Shown here piece after piece: positions 33,380 through 43,609 of a DNA stretch of 64,000 nucleotides. A program made the position numbers and the translations under genes. This DNA is from Ascoidea asiatica (Eukaryota; Ascomycota; Saccharomycetes; Ascoideales; Ascoideaceae), in assembly GCA_001600695.1 (NCBI GenBank), contig BCKQ01000003.1, forward strand, positions 1,401,934 through 1,465,933, read 5' to 3'. The notes under the pieces were generated by a model that did not search any database, was not told the origin of the DNA, and was given only the letters and a program-made list of their open reading frames with translations. Position 1 is the stretch's first letter; each line of letters opens with the position of its first letter.

Positions 33380-34260
33380 AACACTATGTATCCTACAAAA
33401 GAAAGATAGTATAGTGACAGAAATTATAATTCAGATATGATTTATGATACTTTTTCAAATAATGATGAAACCTATACATATCAAGAAGACTCAGAAGTAA
33501 TGCTTGAGAATAAAGGAATTAATGATACAGATCAAGGATTGGCATCCACCAATGGAAACAGAGATACTACTGTAGCTCTAGAAAGAAGTGGATATATTAC
33601 CAAAGTTGCAGTTACTGAACTGGTTAAAGAACCTAATACAACAGTTGGTTCGGATATTGTTGAATTAACGTGAGATATTCTTGAGCAAAATGAAAATTCT
33701 GCCGAAAGAATAATCACAGATGATGTGGAGCGTCCTACCGTGGATGGTGAGAATTATACAAATAAGGACAGGGAGATAAAGGAGAGAATGAAACTTAAAA
33801 GACGATTTCATACAATTCCAGAAGAAAGTTTTCATTCGGAAAAAAAATCAAAAGCTTTCTTCTTTGAAGCTACTCTTAGGGTTATTAAGTACTTGGCAAT
33901 TAATGTAAATCAAGTCAATGATAATAAGTTAACCACAAATATCATTTATGTTCTTAAATTAAGATGTAGAAATCTAATAAATAAAAAATAACAAAATAAG
34001 AAATCTAATTCTAAATTTAGTAGTTGAAAACTTCAATATGTTACAACACCTACTAAAAAGAATCCAATTCCACTTTTATGGATATTCACTTATGAACAAT
34101 CTCCTGATAATAATTCAAAAAGAAAAACATGAGTGGTTCTTTCTGGTGATAAAGGAACTGAGAATGATACATATTGTAGTAGTTGTTACAAATCCAGAGA
34201 TCCCTGAGGTTTTTCGATTTTTTCTACCTCGCTTAGTCTCACAGTTCAGGATTTAACCTA
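33380..34260 (+). pseudogene. Integrase-RT linker remnant of the copia relic
   Basis: Open pieces at 33437-33673 and 33725-33991 encode acidic then Lys-rich linker protein (for example NKDREIKERMKLKRRFHTIP), as found between integrase and reverse transcriptase in copia polyproteins. No reverse transcriptase follows; the element appears truncated near 34,260. Confidence 0.5.
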
Positions 34261-35359
34261 AACATCCTAATCAGATTATTCAACAGTTCAGCTAGAAGAG
34301 ACAGACGTTAGCACTTGTTTCTCAAGTTATTTATGGATAGAATCAATAGTACTTAAAAGAATTGAAAATTCTTCTCAATAAACTTAGTGTATCTTCAACC
34401 AATAATAAATGAGTAGACAAAAAAAATATTAATAATAAAAGAAAATAAAATTAATTAATAAAACACATCTATAATAACAAATAGAAAAAATAAGTACTAT
34501 ACTTAGTTTGGAACTGAATTATCTTATCTTGCCGTATTAGTTTCATTAATTTCAATTTACGTTAACTTGTTTTGTTTAATAAAATCTTTCTAATATTTGT
34601 TGGAGTTAAAGCTATAAAAGGATTAGTTTGTATTGGCACATACTATTAAAAGCGAAGATAATTTGAGCTGTATAATATTTTTATGAGAAACTTAAATAAA
34701 AAAGCTTAGTAATCTTTTTAATTTTTTATTAGAGATAATTTGATGAAATTGTTAGTATAATAATTGATACTTAAGAACGGAGAACTATAGCTAACGATAG
34801 TTGACAAAATTAGTATCTGTAAAAACAAAAATATAAAATTTGAAAAAACATAGAGCAACGGAAAATGGGGAATGGCAAACACATAATTTGTATAGTAATA
34901 TTGATGCAGCGCAAAATGCGAAACAGAAAACTGAAGTTCTGAAAAGATGAAAAATCAAAATATGAACAAACAATAAATATAAATTTGTAGTTGCTTAAAA
35001 TTGAATTCATTAAATTTGTAGCAAAAAGTTGAAAATAACAAGTGGAATAAAAAGAATAAGAACGGAATGATCTTGAGCTTTAAGTTACAGCGCTGATCTG
35101 TTTAATTTCAAAAAATTGTTAGTCTAATTATTTTTATGGAAACACGCATCTAACTTACATCTGACATTGAAATTTCGTTTAAATGTTTGTAATTATCTAC
35201 TAAAATGCTTTAACCAGAAAGGAATGATTTGGTTTATTATAACAATCAGATAAAGGGATTTAGAATTGTTGTATTGGTTTTATAAAATGTGTTGGATAAT
35301 GTAAAAATATTTTATGTTGAAAAAATTGTGTTTTTTTATTTTGGTTTGTTCGGTTCTCT
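34261..35359. other. Gene-free AT-rich stretch
   Basis: I see no coding homology, RNA gene or clear repeat here. Short hydrophobic frames on the minus strand near 34,800-35,000 look random. Confidence 0.5.
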
Positions 35360-35935
35360 GTAGGTGTAAATAATGGTTGAAATTCTGAATGCTCAAATAA
35401 ATTTTTAAATGATATTATAATTTCCTTCCTCCCTCTGCTGAAAATGGATGTAATTGTTTAAAACTATTCAAAAATCTTTTTTCTAATTTAACTGGAATAG
35501 ATTTGGATATTTCTTCTGTGATAATAATTGTAGTTTTTTGGGTTACAATATTTATGACTGATTTCATAGCCTTTGCCTTATTATTATATGTTGGAATTTC
35601 TCAAATTTGACTAATTTGATTTGCTCCTGACATTAGTGGGATGAAATTTTATTATTATTATTTTGTGAATATTGTGAAAACGAATATTCATTAAAGTAGA
35701 TTAAATTGAACGCTAAATCAATTTTTTGTAATCCAATTGGTATTTCTAATTTATATGAATTGTCACTATAATTTTTGAGAACCTTTAAAAATTGATTGAT
35801 CTTTATTAGTATAATTAGTGATGGCTTTTTTATATACTAATACAAATTCTCCCATTTTAAATGTTTTCTCTAATAATTTTTTCCTTAAAATTTCTCTTCA
35901 GTTAATTGAAGCTTTCTGACTTACTTTTCTTCCGG
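35360..35935 (-). pseudogene. Ty3/gypsy integrase C-terminal remnant
   Basis: On the minus strand, FKMGEFVLVYKKAITNY, then DNSYKLEIPIGLQKIDLAFN and LIYFNEYSFSQY, follow the Ty3/gypsy pattern GDLVLVY...NSYKLELP...FNVSYLKxY, with one internal stop. Further open minus-strand pieces (VNPKKTT-like region, KRFLNSFKQLHPFSAEGGRK) follow downstream. This differs in family from the copia relics around it. Confidence 0.7.
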
Positions 35936-37029
35936 GTGATATATAATAATTGCCTACAACTTTGTAATAAAGACACCGCTGTTAGAAAATATCTCATCTG
36001 CGTTCCGCATTATTGTAAAAAAGCAAAATGTCTTGAAAAATATAAAAATATTTTAAGAGATTTACAACATTGACAAAGTTCCTGAGAAGCGTAAACGGTA
36101 TTGCGCATCTTTCCATTAAAGTAAAATATGTTAAAAGAGTATTAAAATATTATAGAAACTTTGTTATTATTAAAAAGTGCTTACCAGCTCCGAAATTTAC
36201 CTGCGCTGCTTAAATGAAAAGGTGTTTGTGTAGTATCACTACCTTAAATATATTAACACTGCTTACATTTTCAGGAATGTGTTTGTGTAGCAAAACTACA
36301 ATTAGTTACAGTTCTTTGTTACTCAAATTACATTTAATTTTCATAATTAAAAACTCAAGTATTAATTATCTGAATTAATATGAAAGGATCTAACAAAAAA
36401 TGATATAAATTAAATAGAGCAAGATACAATATATAGAATAGACGATTATGGCAAACAAAAGAAAATATTAAAAAGAAGAGCAATACAGCTATTATTACTA
36501 ATATTAATATTAAGGAAAGAATTAATAACATATTGAATATATAGCATCATAAATGGACCAATAATTTAACATTTAATCTCATTTAAATGTTATTTTTAAA
36601 AAAAAATCAATAAAGAGTTTCAACAATCCATACTCATCTTACACCGAAATCACCAGTATTTGGTATGTCAGATATAAATCAACATCTTCCCCTACGGCAG
36701 ATAGCACTGCCAAATGTCAGATAATTGTCAATTAGTGAAAATTCAATTTTCATTTGGAACTACTGCTTGTTGGGTAGTCTTCCACATTTATTGTTAAACC
36801 TGTGGTGTGACTTAAGTAAGAAGGCGGAGCTGGGTAAGGTTATCTGCAAAATAGATATACTATTTAACTTATAGTTCTGAGCTTCTCATATACACAATTA
36901 CTCTGCTTTTTCTTGAAAAACTCCGAATTCTCGAATAGTCCTGAGTTTGTGGGTTAATGTTCAGTTTTACTTGTGGTTCAATAATCTGTTTTGAAATTTC
37001 GATCATTCTACAAAATTGAATATATACAT
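35936..37029. other. Gene-free stretch
   Basis: No gene is recognised. GTGTTTGTGTAG occurs twice (near 36,222 and 36,280), which may be a short duplicated transposon end. Several more G+C-rich patches (36,680-36,850) suggest further decayed elements. Confidence 0.45.
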
Positions 37030-37610
37030 TTTGCGTACTTACAAACTATGTACTAATGAATTAACACTTGCTAATCGATGATCTAAAAAGAAAACTAAAT
37101 AACTTATATGTAAAAAAAATAAATTGAGATCGATTCCTTTTATATTAATTCTGGATTTCTACGGGCTCCGCAGAACTATCGAGAATTCTCGGGAATTCCC
37201 AAAACCGCCAGGCTTCCTTCGGAGAATCAGGGTGGGAAGCAAGTATACCTTTTAGAAACGGCTGAAAAATAGATTAAAAATCAATTGAAACTCACATTTC
37301 AACTTTACAATAGTATACCAAACGGTCCACTTTCTTGTGGGGTAGACAATGAAACTAATTGTCCGGAATGATCTCTAATCCCGAACCTCGCACACGAAAT
37401 TGCTTCTTTCGGGACTAGATCTACTAGTATCCTGTTTACTCCAAGACAATTCGCTCTACGCTGTAAGGAATCGATTCAAATTAAATTAAAATCACTTACT
37501 CCCATTTGTCATTTATTCGTCCACGGTTTCAATTTCCGAATATATTCCGTCCCAGCCTATCCTTTAACATTTGTCTAATTTCTTTAGCAAGTTAACGTCA
37601 TTTTATGGAT
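37030..37610 (-). repeat. Long dispersed repeat, copy C (inverted, partial)
   Basis: The reverse complement aligns with the right part of copies A and B. Examples are CTTTTATATTAATTCTGGAT here against the complement of ATCCTGAATTAATATAAAAG in A, and AGTTTTCTTTTTAGATCATC against AGTTTTCTTTTTGGATCATT. Similarity fades beyond about 37,600, so the copy is partial. Confidence 0.7.
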
Positions 37611-38320
37611 CTCCTCCGAGTAAACCTTTTTTCAAATTCATATACTATTTTTACATAATATCCCCCCCAATCAACAATTTCCCCTCCTTGGTCAAGTTTT
37701 GAGTCTCACGATCCAACTATTAAGTCTCTCATAAAAACTACCATTATTATTTATGTTCAACACTTTAGTTTCATAGGTCATTGTTTCAGCATCAGCATCC
37801 CCAGTTGAATCTCTTACAACAATATCCATCATTTGCATGTGAAATCAATTAGTGGTATCTTCCACATTTTCAGCCTCAAAATCAAACAATTTTTCTTTTA
37901 CAGTTTCGCCACCAACGCTGACGCTTACAATTTCAACAACTATTTGTCATTTTTACTACTTACAATCTTACAATTTCAACAATTATTTTTAAATATTCAT
38001 GCCTTCAAAATCTGTATAAATACTGTTATATTTCTTTTTTTATTATTTTAAATTATCTGAATATTAGGCAATAACTTAGCAACAATTAAGCAACAATCAA
38101 GCAATTTTAAGAGTTAAAAGTTAATCAACAATAAAAGATTTTAAATCAATATATTAAAGAGTAAAATTAAATTAAGAAATCTAATTTTTTTTGGATCACC
38201 CCCCCCTCCTTGTTACACTTCGTTGGTCGTACCTTTGGTTGTTAATAGTAAGCATTTTGAGCTACTATTTAAAACTCGTCGGCACCTGGTGATATTAATT
38301 ATCGTATTGGGTGAGTAGGA
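37611..38320. other. Gene-free stretch between repeat C and an unidentified remnant
   Basis: It contains C-rich homopolymers (near 37,662 and 38,201) and short open frames only. The phrase CAGTTTCG/CAATTTCAACAA recurs loosely. I see nothing I can name. Confidence 0.5.
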
Positions 38321-38780
38321 TTGTTAATAATCTTACAACGGTACACATATTCGAATATTCACAACTTGCGGTAAAGCGACTGTTGCTACTAACGAGTTTA
38401 AGGTGTTCTCCCAATTGATCGCTGGAGATATGGTATACAGAGCTACGATTATTAAGCCTATGGAGTTCAAAGAAGATATGTAAAAATACAGGGTCAGCGC
38501 AGGTGAAGAATCAATCATGGCCGAGGCTAAAAGACTGTTGAATAAAACAGATAATCCTGAAATGGCTATGCTCAATCTAGCACAAATTAAATAGCACTAC
38601 ACAATTGCAACCCAAGACAGTAACCGCCAAGATATTGGCATTGACAGTAAAGATATTTATGTTCCAAAAAATGATGATATTCCAAAAATGAAAAAAAGTA
38701 AAAGACGACAGTACTTTGTATCTCAAAAAATTAAAGCCAAGCAGATTTATTTTAAGGACAGTATTTTAACCGTACATTAG
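38320..38780 (+). pseudogene. Unidentified protein remnant with less AT-biased codons
   Basis: One plus frame gives about 145 residues interrupted by a TAA and a TAG: IRIFTTCGKATVATNEFKVF, LIAGDMVYRATIIKPMEFKE, AEAKRLLNKTDNPEMAMLNL, and a basic tail KKSKRRQYFVSQKIKAKQIY. Codon choice is less AT-biased than in neighbouring host genes, which suggests a foreign or mobile origin. I do not recognise the family. Confidence 0.45.
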
Positions 38781-38941
38781 AATAAATAAATAAATAAATT
38801 AATGCATACCTTTCAGCGGCATTGATTTACCGCAGACCACTAGCGTGGCACAGCAAAGGGGATTAGACTTATGAATATGTCACATTGCCTATCATGTCTT
38901 ATTACATCTTTTAAGGTAAAATGTGTTTCCCTTTTCACTGG

Positions 38942-39742
38942 TTAATAATATGCCAAGTACAGGTAAGTATCCAATAACGGACCAGTTGATCAGAGTTGAC
39001 TGATTCATTTGATCTGATGCATTCCGGCGATCTAATATCATCTAAGTCAGGATGCAGTCTCTCACAGAAAGAACATAATTCAAAAATTGGATCATTTAAA
39101 AAAGAAAAATATTTCTTGGGTGGATTTGGGGTATATATGGCATAAGTGATAGGAGATCTATGAGCATAAAATCCAAGATAATTTATATTTTCTAAATTCT
39201 TAGGAATTTCATCTTTGAAATGAACATTTTTCTTTTTCAGCTAGGCATTATATAAATATTAAATGCTCTCTGATTTGTTATCATAAAAAGCAACGAAAAA
39301 GAGAAGTATTAGAAGTAAATGATGGTGAAGATTTATTTTTTTCTACAATTTTCGATAAGTTAATGCTTAAATTTTGGAAATCATTGGTAAATTCTTCTGG
39401 TAGGTTTGAAGGAATCTTGGAAGCAGAGCCTAAAGTTGGAGTTGATAGAGTTGATGAAGAAGTAGGTTCTTCATAGTTTTTGTTAAATCTATTTTGATAA
39501 TTCGGGGAAGAATATTCAAATGATGATTCAAGTTCCTTAGATTTTTGGTGTGCCTTTTCATAAGAGAAGGTACTATCTGTTGGATCATGTTTAGCAAATG
39601 AAGAATAATGATTTAAATCCCTAATGAAATCTTTCCAATTTTTGTCAGGATTAGTAACTCTTTGGTTTGACAATAATTTTTGATGTAGTTGAAGGATACG
39701 AGGGAATGGTGAGAGTAAATAAGAATGGATATTTGTTTTCAA
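38942..39742 (-). pseudogene. Gag-like remnant (minus strand)
   Basis: Frame 39281-39742 encodes 153 residues (KNWKDFIRDLNHYSSFAKHD, then a Ser/Thr/Pro-rich stretch). After a short gap, a further minus frame runs to about 38,942 with KNVHFKDEIPKNLENINYLG and a Cys/His cluster FELCSFCERLHPD. The order (helical part, Ser-rich linker, Cys-rich end) resembles a retrotransposon Gag, but the zinc knuckle is not canonical, so this is tentative. Confidence 0.45.
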
Positions 39743-39803
39743 AGGAATGATAAATACTTCTCCAAGGAATTTTATTTTCTAAACTTTTTTGATCTTTTAT
39801 CAT

Positions 39804-40121
39804 TTAATCAATAATAGAAATTAGTGTTCCAATTTCATTTTCAGATTCCTCATTAGAATTTGCTTTGATTTCTTTGTAGTTTTTTTTTAATATATTCTTG
39901 AAATCATTGTGTCTTCTAATATGTTTTGGTATTCTATGAAGAGCGTCAGTATAATAATTCCTGTTTATTTTATAATAACGTTCATAATCTAAGAATAAAA
40001 CTGTGAAGAAAATATGAAGCTTTTTAGATACCTTTGTTGTAAGATGATTGATAACAGAATATTCAGGGATAAAATATAATGTTACATGATCATTAAAATT
40101 GTGAAAATAACTATTAATCAT
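39804..40121 (-). pseudogene. Remnant after the copia reverse transcriptase
   Basis: A 105-residue open frame with YYKINRNYYTDALHRIPKHI, resembling the region after the copia RT palm in which the element-specific lysine-tyrosine motif precedes RNase H. The frame joins the RT piece by a shift at about 40,118. Confidence 0.6.
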
Positions 40122-41052
40122 AGATGGCTATTAGTAAACCAGTTGATGATTTAAAACAGCAGTGGTCTGATAGTAGTTGAGTACATTCTAGCAGAAGTAG
40201 AATGTTTTTAAAATGAAGGAAAAATGATAAAGGATATTGTCTTACACCATAAAGAGCTTTCTTCAATTTAACATGTTTTTTGATAAATTGGGCATTAAAT
40301 CCTTTTGGCGTTCTAACAAAATAATTGTCTTCAAGAATTGTACCATGAAGAATAGCTCTTGAAATATCAAGTGTTTTAATCTTAAGCCTGTAATGTGCAG
40401 CGTATGAAAGGAGAATTCTAAAATGATGCTTATTCAAAATAGGACTACTGAATTGAAATTTTGATAGTGTTGCATCATCAAACTTTTCGAGTTGGCCATA
40501 TACAACAAGTCTTGCTTTATGCATAAGATTTAAACTGATATTATCAAGTTTCATATTAAATATCCATCCTGCAGCAAATACCTTTGCACTCTTTGGTAAA
40601 AAATCAGTGCCTTCAAACACTTCAAATTGTGTAATTTGATTCTTTTGAATGTTGATAGCATCTTCCCAAGCATGATATTGGATTGCATGTGGATAAGATT
40701 TAGGAATAAACTGATCATCAGATAAATTAATTTCCAAATCTAAATTTGTTGGTGGAAGAAATTTATCGTCTAAATGACTGTTCTTGGAGTCAACTTTTGT
40801 TTCAATAGTCGTTGGTTGAGAAACAAGTGTTTGATATATTGGATTTGCCGAGCCAGGATTTGTAGCTTTGGCAATAATTGACAAAACTTTGTTAAAAACA
40901 TTACAAGAATCAAGTACTCTAATCTCTGTAACTCTTGCAATTGAATCTAACAAAAAAGTTGTAGTTGCGTTACCACCCTTATAAGTACATGAGTACTCAT
41001 TATATCCAAGAAATATTCCATATTCCCAGCTATTTGTGTTATGTCTATACAA
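40114..41052 (-). pseudogene. Copia reverse transcriptase remnant
   Basis: The 312-residue frame shows AKVFAAGWIFNMKLDN, HKARLVVYGQLEKFDDATLS (copia YKARLVARGF), IKTLDISRAILHGTILEDNYFVRTPKGF (copia DVKTAFLHGxLxExVYMxQPxGF) and LKKALYGVRQYPLSFF (copia LxKALYGLKQAPRxWF). The catalytic YVDD should follow LLIAIY, but the frame breaks there (IAIYD then stop). The first catalytic Asp is kept in LDIS. Confidence 0.9.
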
Positions 41053-41194
41053 TACATCAAATCCAAATAGAGGAAAGGTAAGCTTATTTGGCTGTCTCTC
41101 ATAAAATACAAATAAAGGAATCTCATTAGTTGAGGAGTGAATTTGCCTGTTTATTAAATCACAAGCAAATTCTGTAGCTTTATTAAATAGATGT

Positions 41195-41485
41195 TCATAA
41201 TAAACAGAGGGAGGGGTGATGAAATAAAATTCTTGATGTCATATATTTAACTTTTCTAATACCAGATTCCAATCTACCATTATGGAAAAATGCATATCCG
41301 TCTGGTAGTCCAATCATTGTATTATATTTAGATTTTTTGTACTCTGTTCCGATATCAATTTTTAATTCAGGTTCATTTAAATTTAATCTACTCCTCCATT
41401 TTGAAAGAATTTTATCTATTTCAGGGCTAACAGAAGCTTTGTCATTCACAGTAAATGCAGTTGTGAATCTACTGTAATCATCCAT
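41195..41485 (-). pseudogene. Copia integrase core remnant (minus)
   Basis: It begins MDDYSRFTTAFTVNDKASVS (copia IDDYSRFTWVYxLKxKSEV) and continues with LKIDIGTEYK, corresponding to the second catalytic block. The third block survives only as FFHNGRLESGIRKVK (copia QQNGxAERxNR), with Glu retained. Confidence 0.85.
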
Positions 41486-41772
41486 TATAATAACTCGGTA
41501 TTTGTCATTGTTTGTCCTGTGATGTCTGAATGTACAATTTGGAGCTTTCTGACTGTTAGTTTAGCTAGCAAAGTTGTATTGTGAGAATTATTTTTCACAT
41601 TAATTAATTTGCAAATTTGACACAGTTCAATTTTGAATTTTTCATCTTTGGTTATTTTGTATTGTAGCTTAAGCATTGCTGAAGCAGATAGATGACCTAA
41701 TGAATAGTGTAATTTAACTATTTTATCTTCGGGAATACCTAAATATTTTTCATTAAGACTAGGAAGTTTCAC
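41485..41772 (-). pseudogene. GAG-pre-integrase remnant (minus)
   Basis: IVKLHYSLGHLSASAMLKLQ matches the copia LWHxRLGHxS motif. ELCQICKLINVKNNS is the following zinc-binding Cys pair, and LQIVHSDITGQTMTNTELL is the beginning of the integrase core. It overlaps the next integrase piece by one base. Confidence 0.87.
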
Positions 41773-42069
41773 TGAATTTATGTCAATAATTGAATCCTCA
41801 TTATCCTGTAGAGAATATGAATTATCAACATCTTTTGATCCAGGTGACTAGGTATTTAATTTTTGAATGACTAAACCTGGTTGAGAATTGTTAAGATGTT
41901 ATGCAAAGTTAATTGATGCATTTTGTTTGACAATTTCTATATATTTTCTTACAAGAAGTCCATTTTCCTTATGACCTATGATGAAGTTATTGCAGGAAAG
42001 TTTACCATCAAGTAATTGAAAATGTCTGTCATCAAAAGCAGCAAAACTGATTAGGGTTCTGCCATTTTC

Positions 42070-42330
42070 AATGAGCATAGCTGAACATCTTGTGAAGAGT
42101 AACCAGGAAACATGATAGTCATAGTACCAGTTCCTTTAGTGTACTCTGTGGTATCACCAGTTCCTTTAATTAATACCTGCCTTGTTCTAAACTTTTTAAG
42201 TAAAGTTCTATCACTGACAACAGAGATGCTAGCCCTTGTATCCCATAAGATAGGATGAGAAGTAGTATTAACATTTCAAAGAAAGAAACAGCTGTTTCCT
42301 TCAGCAAATGAAGTAGTTGATGATGGAGTT
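42070..42330 (-). pseudogene. Retropepsin remnant with mutated active site (minus)
   Basis: The minus frame reads HPILWDTRASISVVSDRTLL, then IKGTGDTTEYTKGTGTMTIM. The expected active-site triad D-T-G is D-T-R at about 42,230-42,245, a single-codon change that abolishes catalysis. An open stretch in another frame (42170-42424) is a shadow. Confidence 0.8.
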
Positions 42331-42434
42331 TCAGCAGTGTTTGCATTATGTTTGTATGCATTGCTGTTAGTACCATTATACTGTTTTCAATTATGATTTT
42401 GTGAACCAGAAGATCCTTGATCATTATTATTTAA

Positions 42435-43609
42435 TCAATTTGAGTAGTTATTATTGTTTTTAGACGAATCTTCACTTCTACAACCCATAATTTTATTTGA
42501 ATTATTAGATGATATATTACTCTTGTTTATGTGCTCACCAAAAGTATGTTTGGCTTGACAGCCACGAGAATCAGGTTTAGAATCTTTGAAAGATTTTTTG
42601 TAGTGACCATTACTTTTATTTGAACTAGGAGAATCATTATTATTTGAGGATCGTTTTTGATTAACAGTATTAGAAACATGAGTTTGAGGTGTTTCTTTAC
42701 CAAATATAACAACATTAGCATTAGCATTATTATTATGTTGTGGTAAGTTAACATGTTTATGGTTAATCATTTTAATAATTGATTCAAATTTAATACCTTT
42801 TTCATTGTCAAGTAATTGAAGCAAATACCTTTCAAGATGTTTTGCCAATCCAGCGAATCTTGAACATTCATGTTTGATTCTGATTATTACATACATGGTT
42901 TCCCATTCTGTACCAAGTTTTGAAAAGGTTTCTGAAATTCTTTGGATCCATTATTAGGACTATGAAGTATTTGAGGAAAGTTGGTAACTTTTTCAAAATC
43001 CATTCCATTAAGTCTTTGTAGGCAATTTGCGAAGATATTACCATCTGCAACCATGGAATTTAATTCATTCCAGAGTTCGATAGATGATTTGTTTCTCCAA
43101 AGCTATGCTTGTGCCCTGGGAACAATATCACGAAATGTTGATGATAATGCTTTGTCAGGCTGCTTACATTAATAAACTGTTGTTGGAATATCATCACCAA
43201 ATAAGAAGTGAAAGAAATTTGTCATAAATAAGGTCATGTCAATAGGTAAAGGAAATTGTACCAATTTCGATAGATCGTCATCCCCTTGAATTTCATGTTC
43301 AACTTCTTTTTTTTGAATCGAAAATTCATCACTTCTTGGATCAAGGGTATATTTTTTTGAAATATTTTTAAGTTGAATACGCTCAGAAGCAAGGACATGA
43401 ATTGCACCTTCAATTCCAGAAGACATTATTGAAAAGTTTGTAGCAGTTGTAGACGCTATATGATCAAAAGAATTAGTATGATCAGTTGTTGTTCTGCTAG
43501 CAAGACTTGAAAAATCAGATAGATTATTAGAATTAAAAGTTTCTGAATCGGATTCTGAATGAGATGAGGCAGATGAATTTGGCTCTAAAGGGAAACCAAA
43601 TTTTTCCAA
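42435..43609 (-). pseudogene. Copia Gag remnant (minus)
   Basis: Frame 43169-43609 (146 residues from an ATG) has an acidic Ser-rich N-terminus and DDDLSKLVQFPLPI. Pieces at 42868-43050 and 42435-42896 continue with RFAGLAKHLERYLLQLLDNE and an Asn/Ser/Lys-rich end (SSNNNDSPSSNKSNGHYKKS). Stops separate the pieces. The position 5' of the protease supports the call. Confidence 0.7.

Larger units (their letters stand above)
39804..43609 (-). mobile_element. Degenerate Ty1/copia retrotransposon (minus strand)
   Basis: Reading right to left, the region holds gag, protease, GAG-pre-integrase, integrase and reverse transcriptase in the order of Ty1/copia elements. Each is open only in pieces, and I could not find matching LTRs beside it. 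It is an inactive relic. The pieces are listed separately. Confidence 0.88.
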
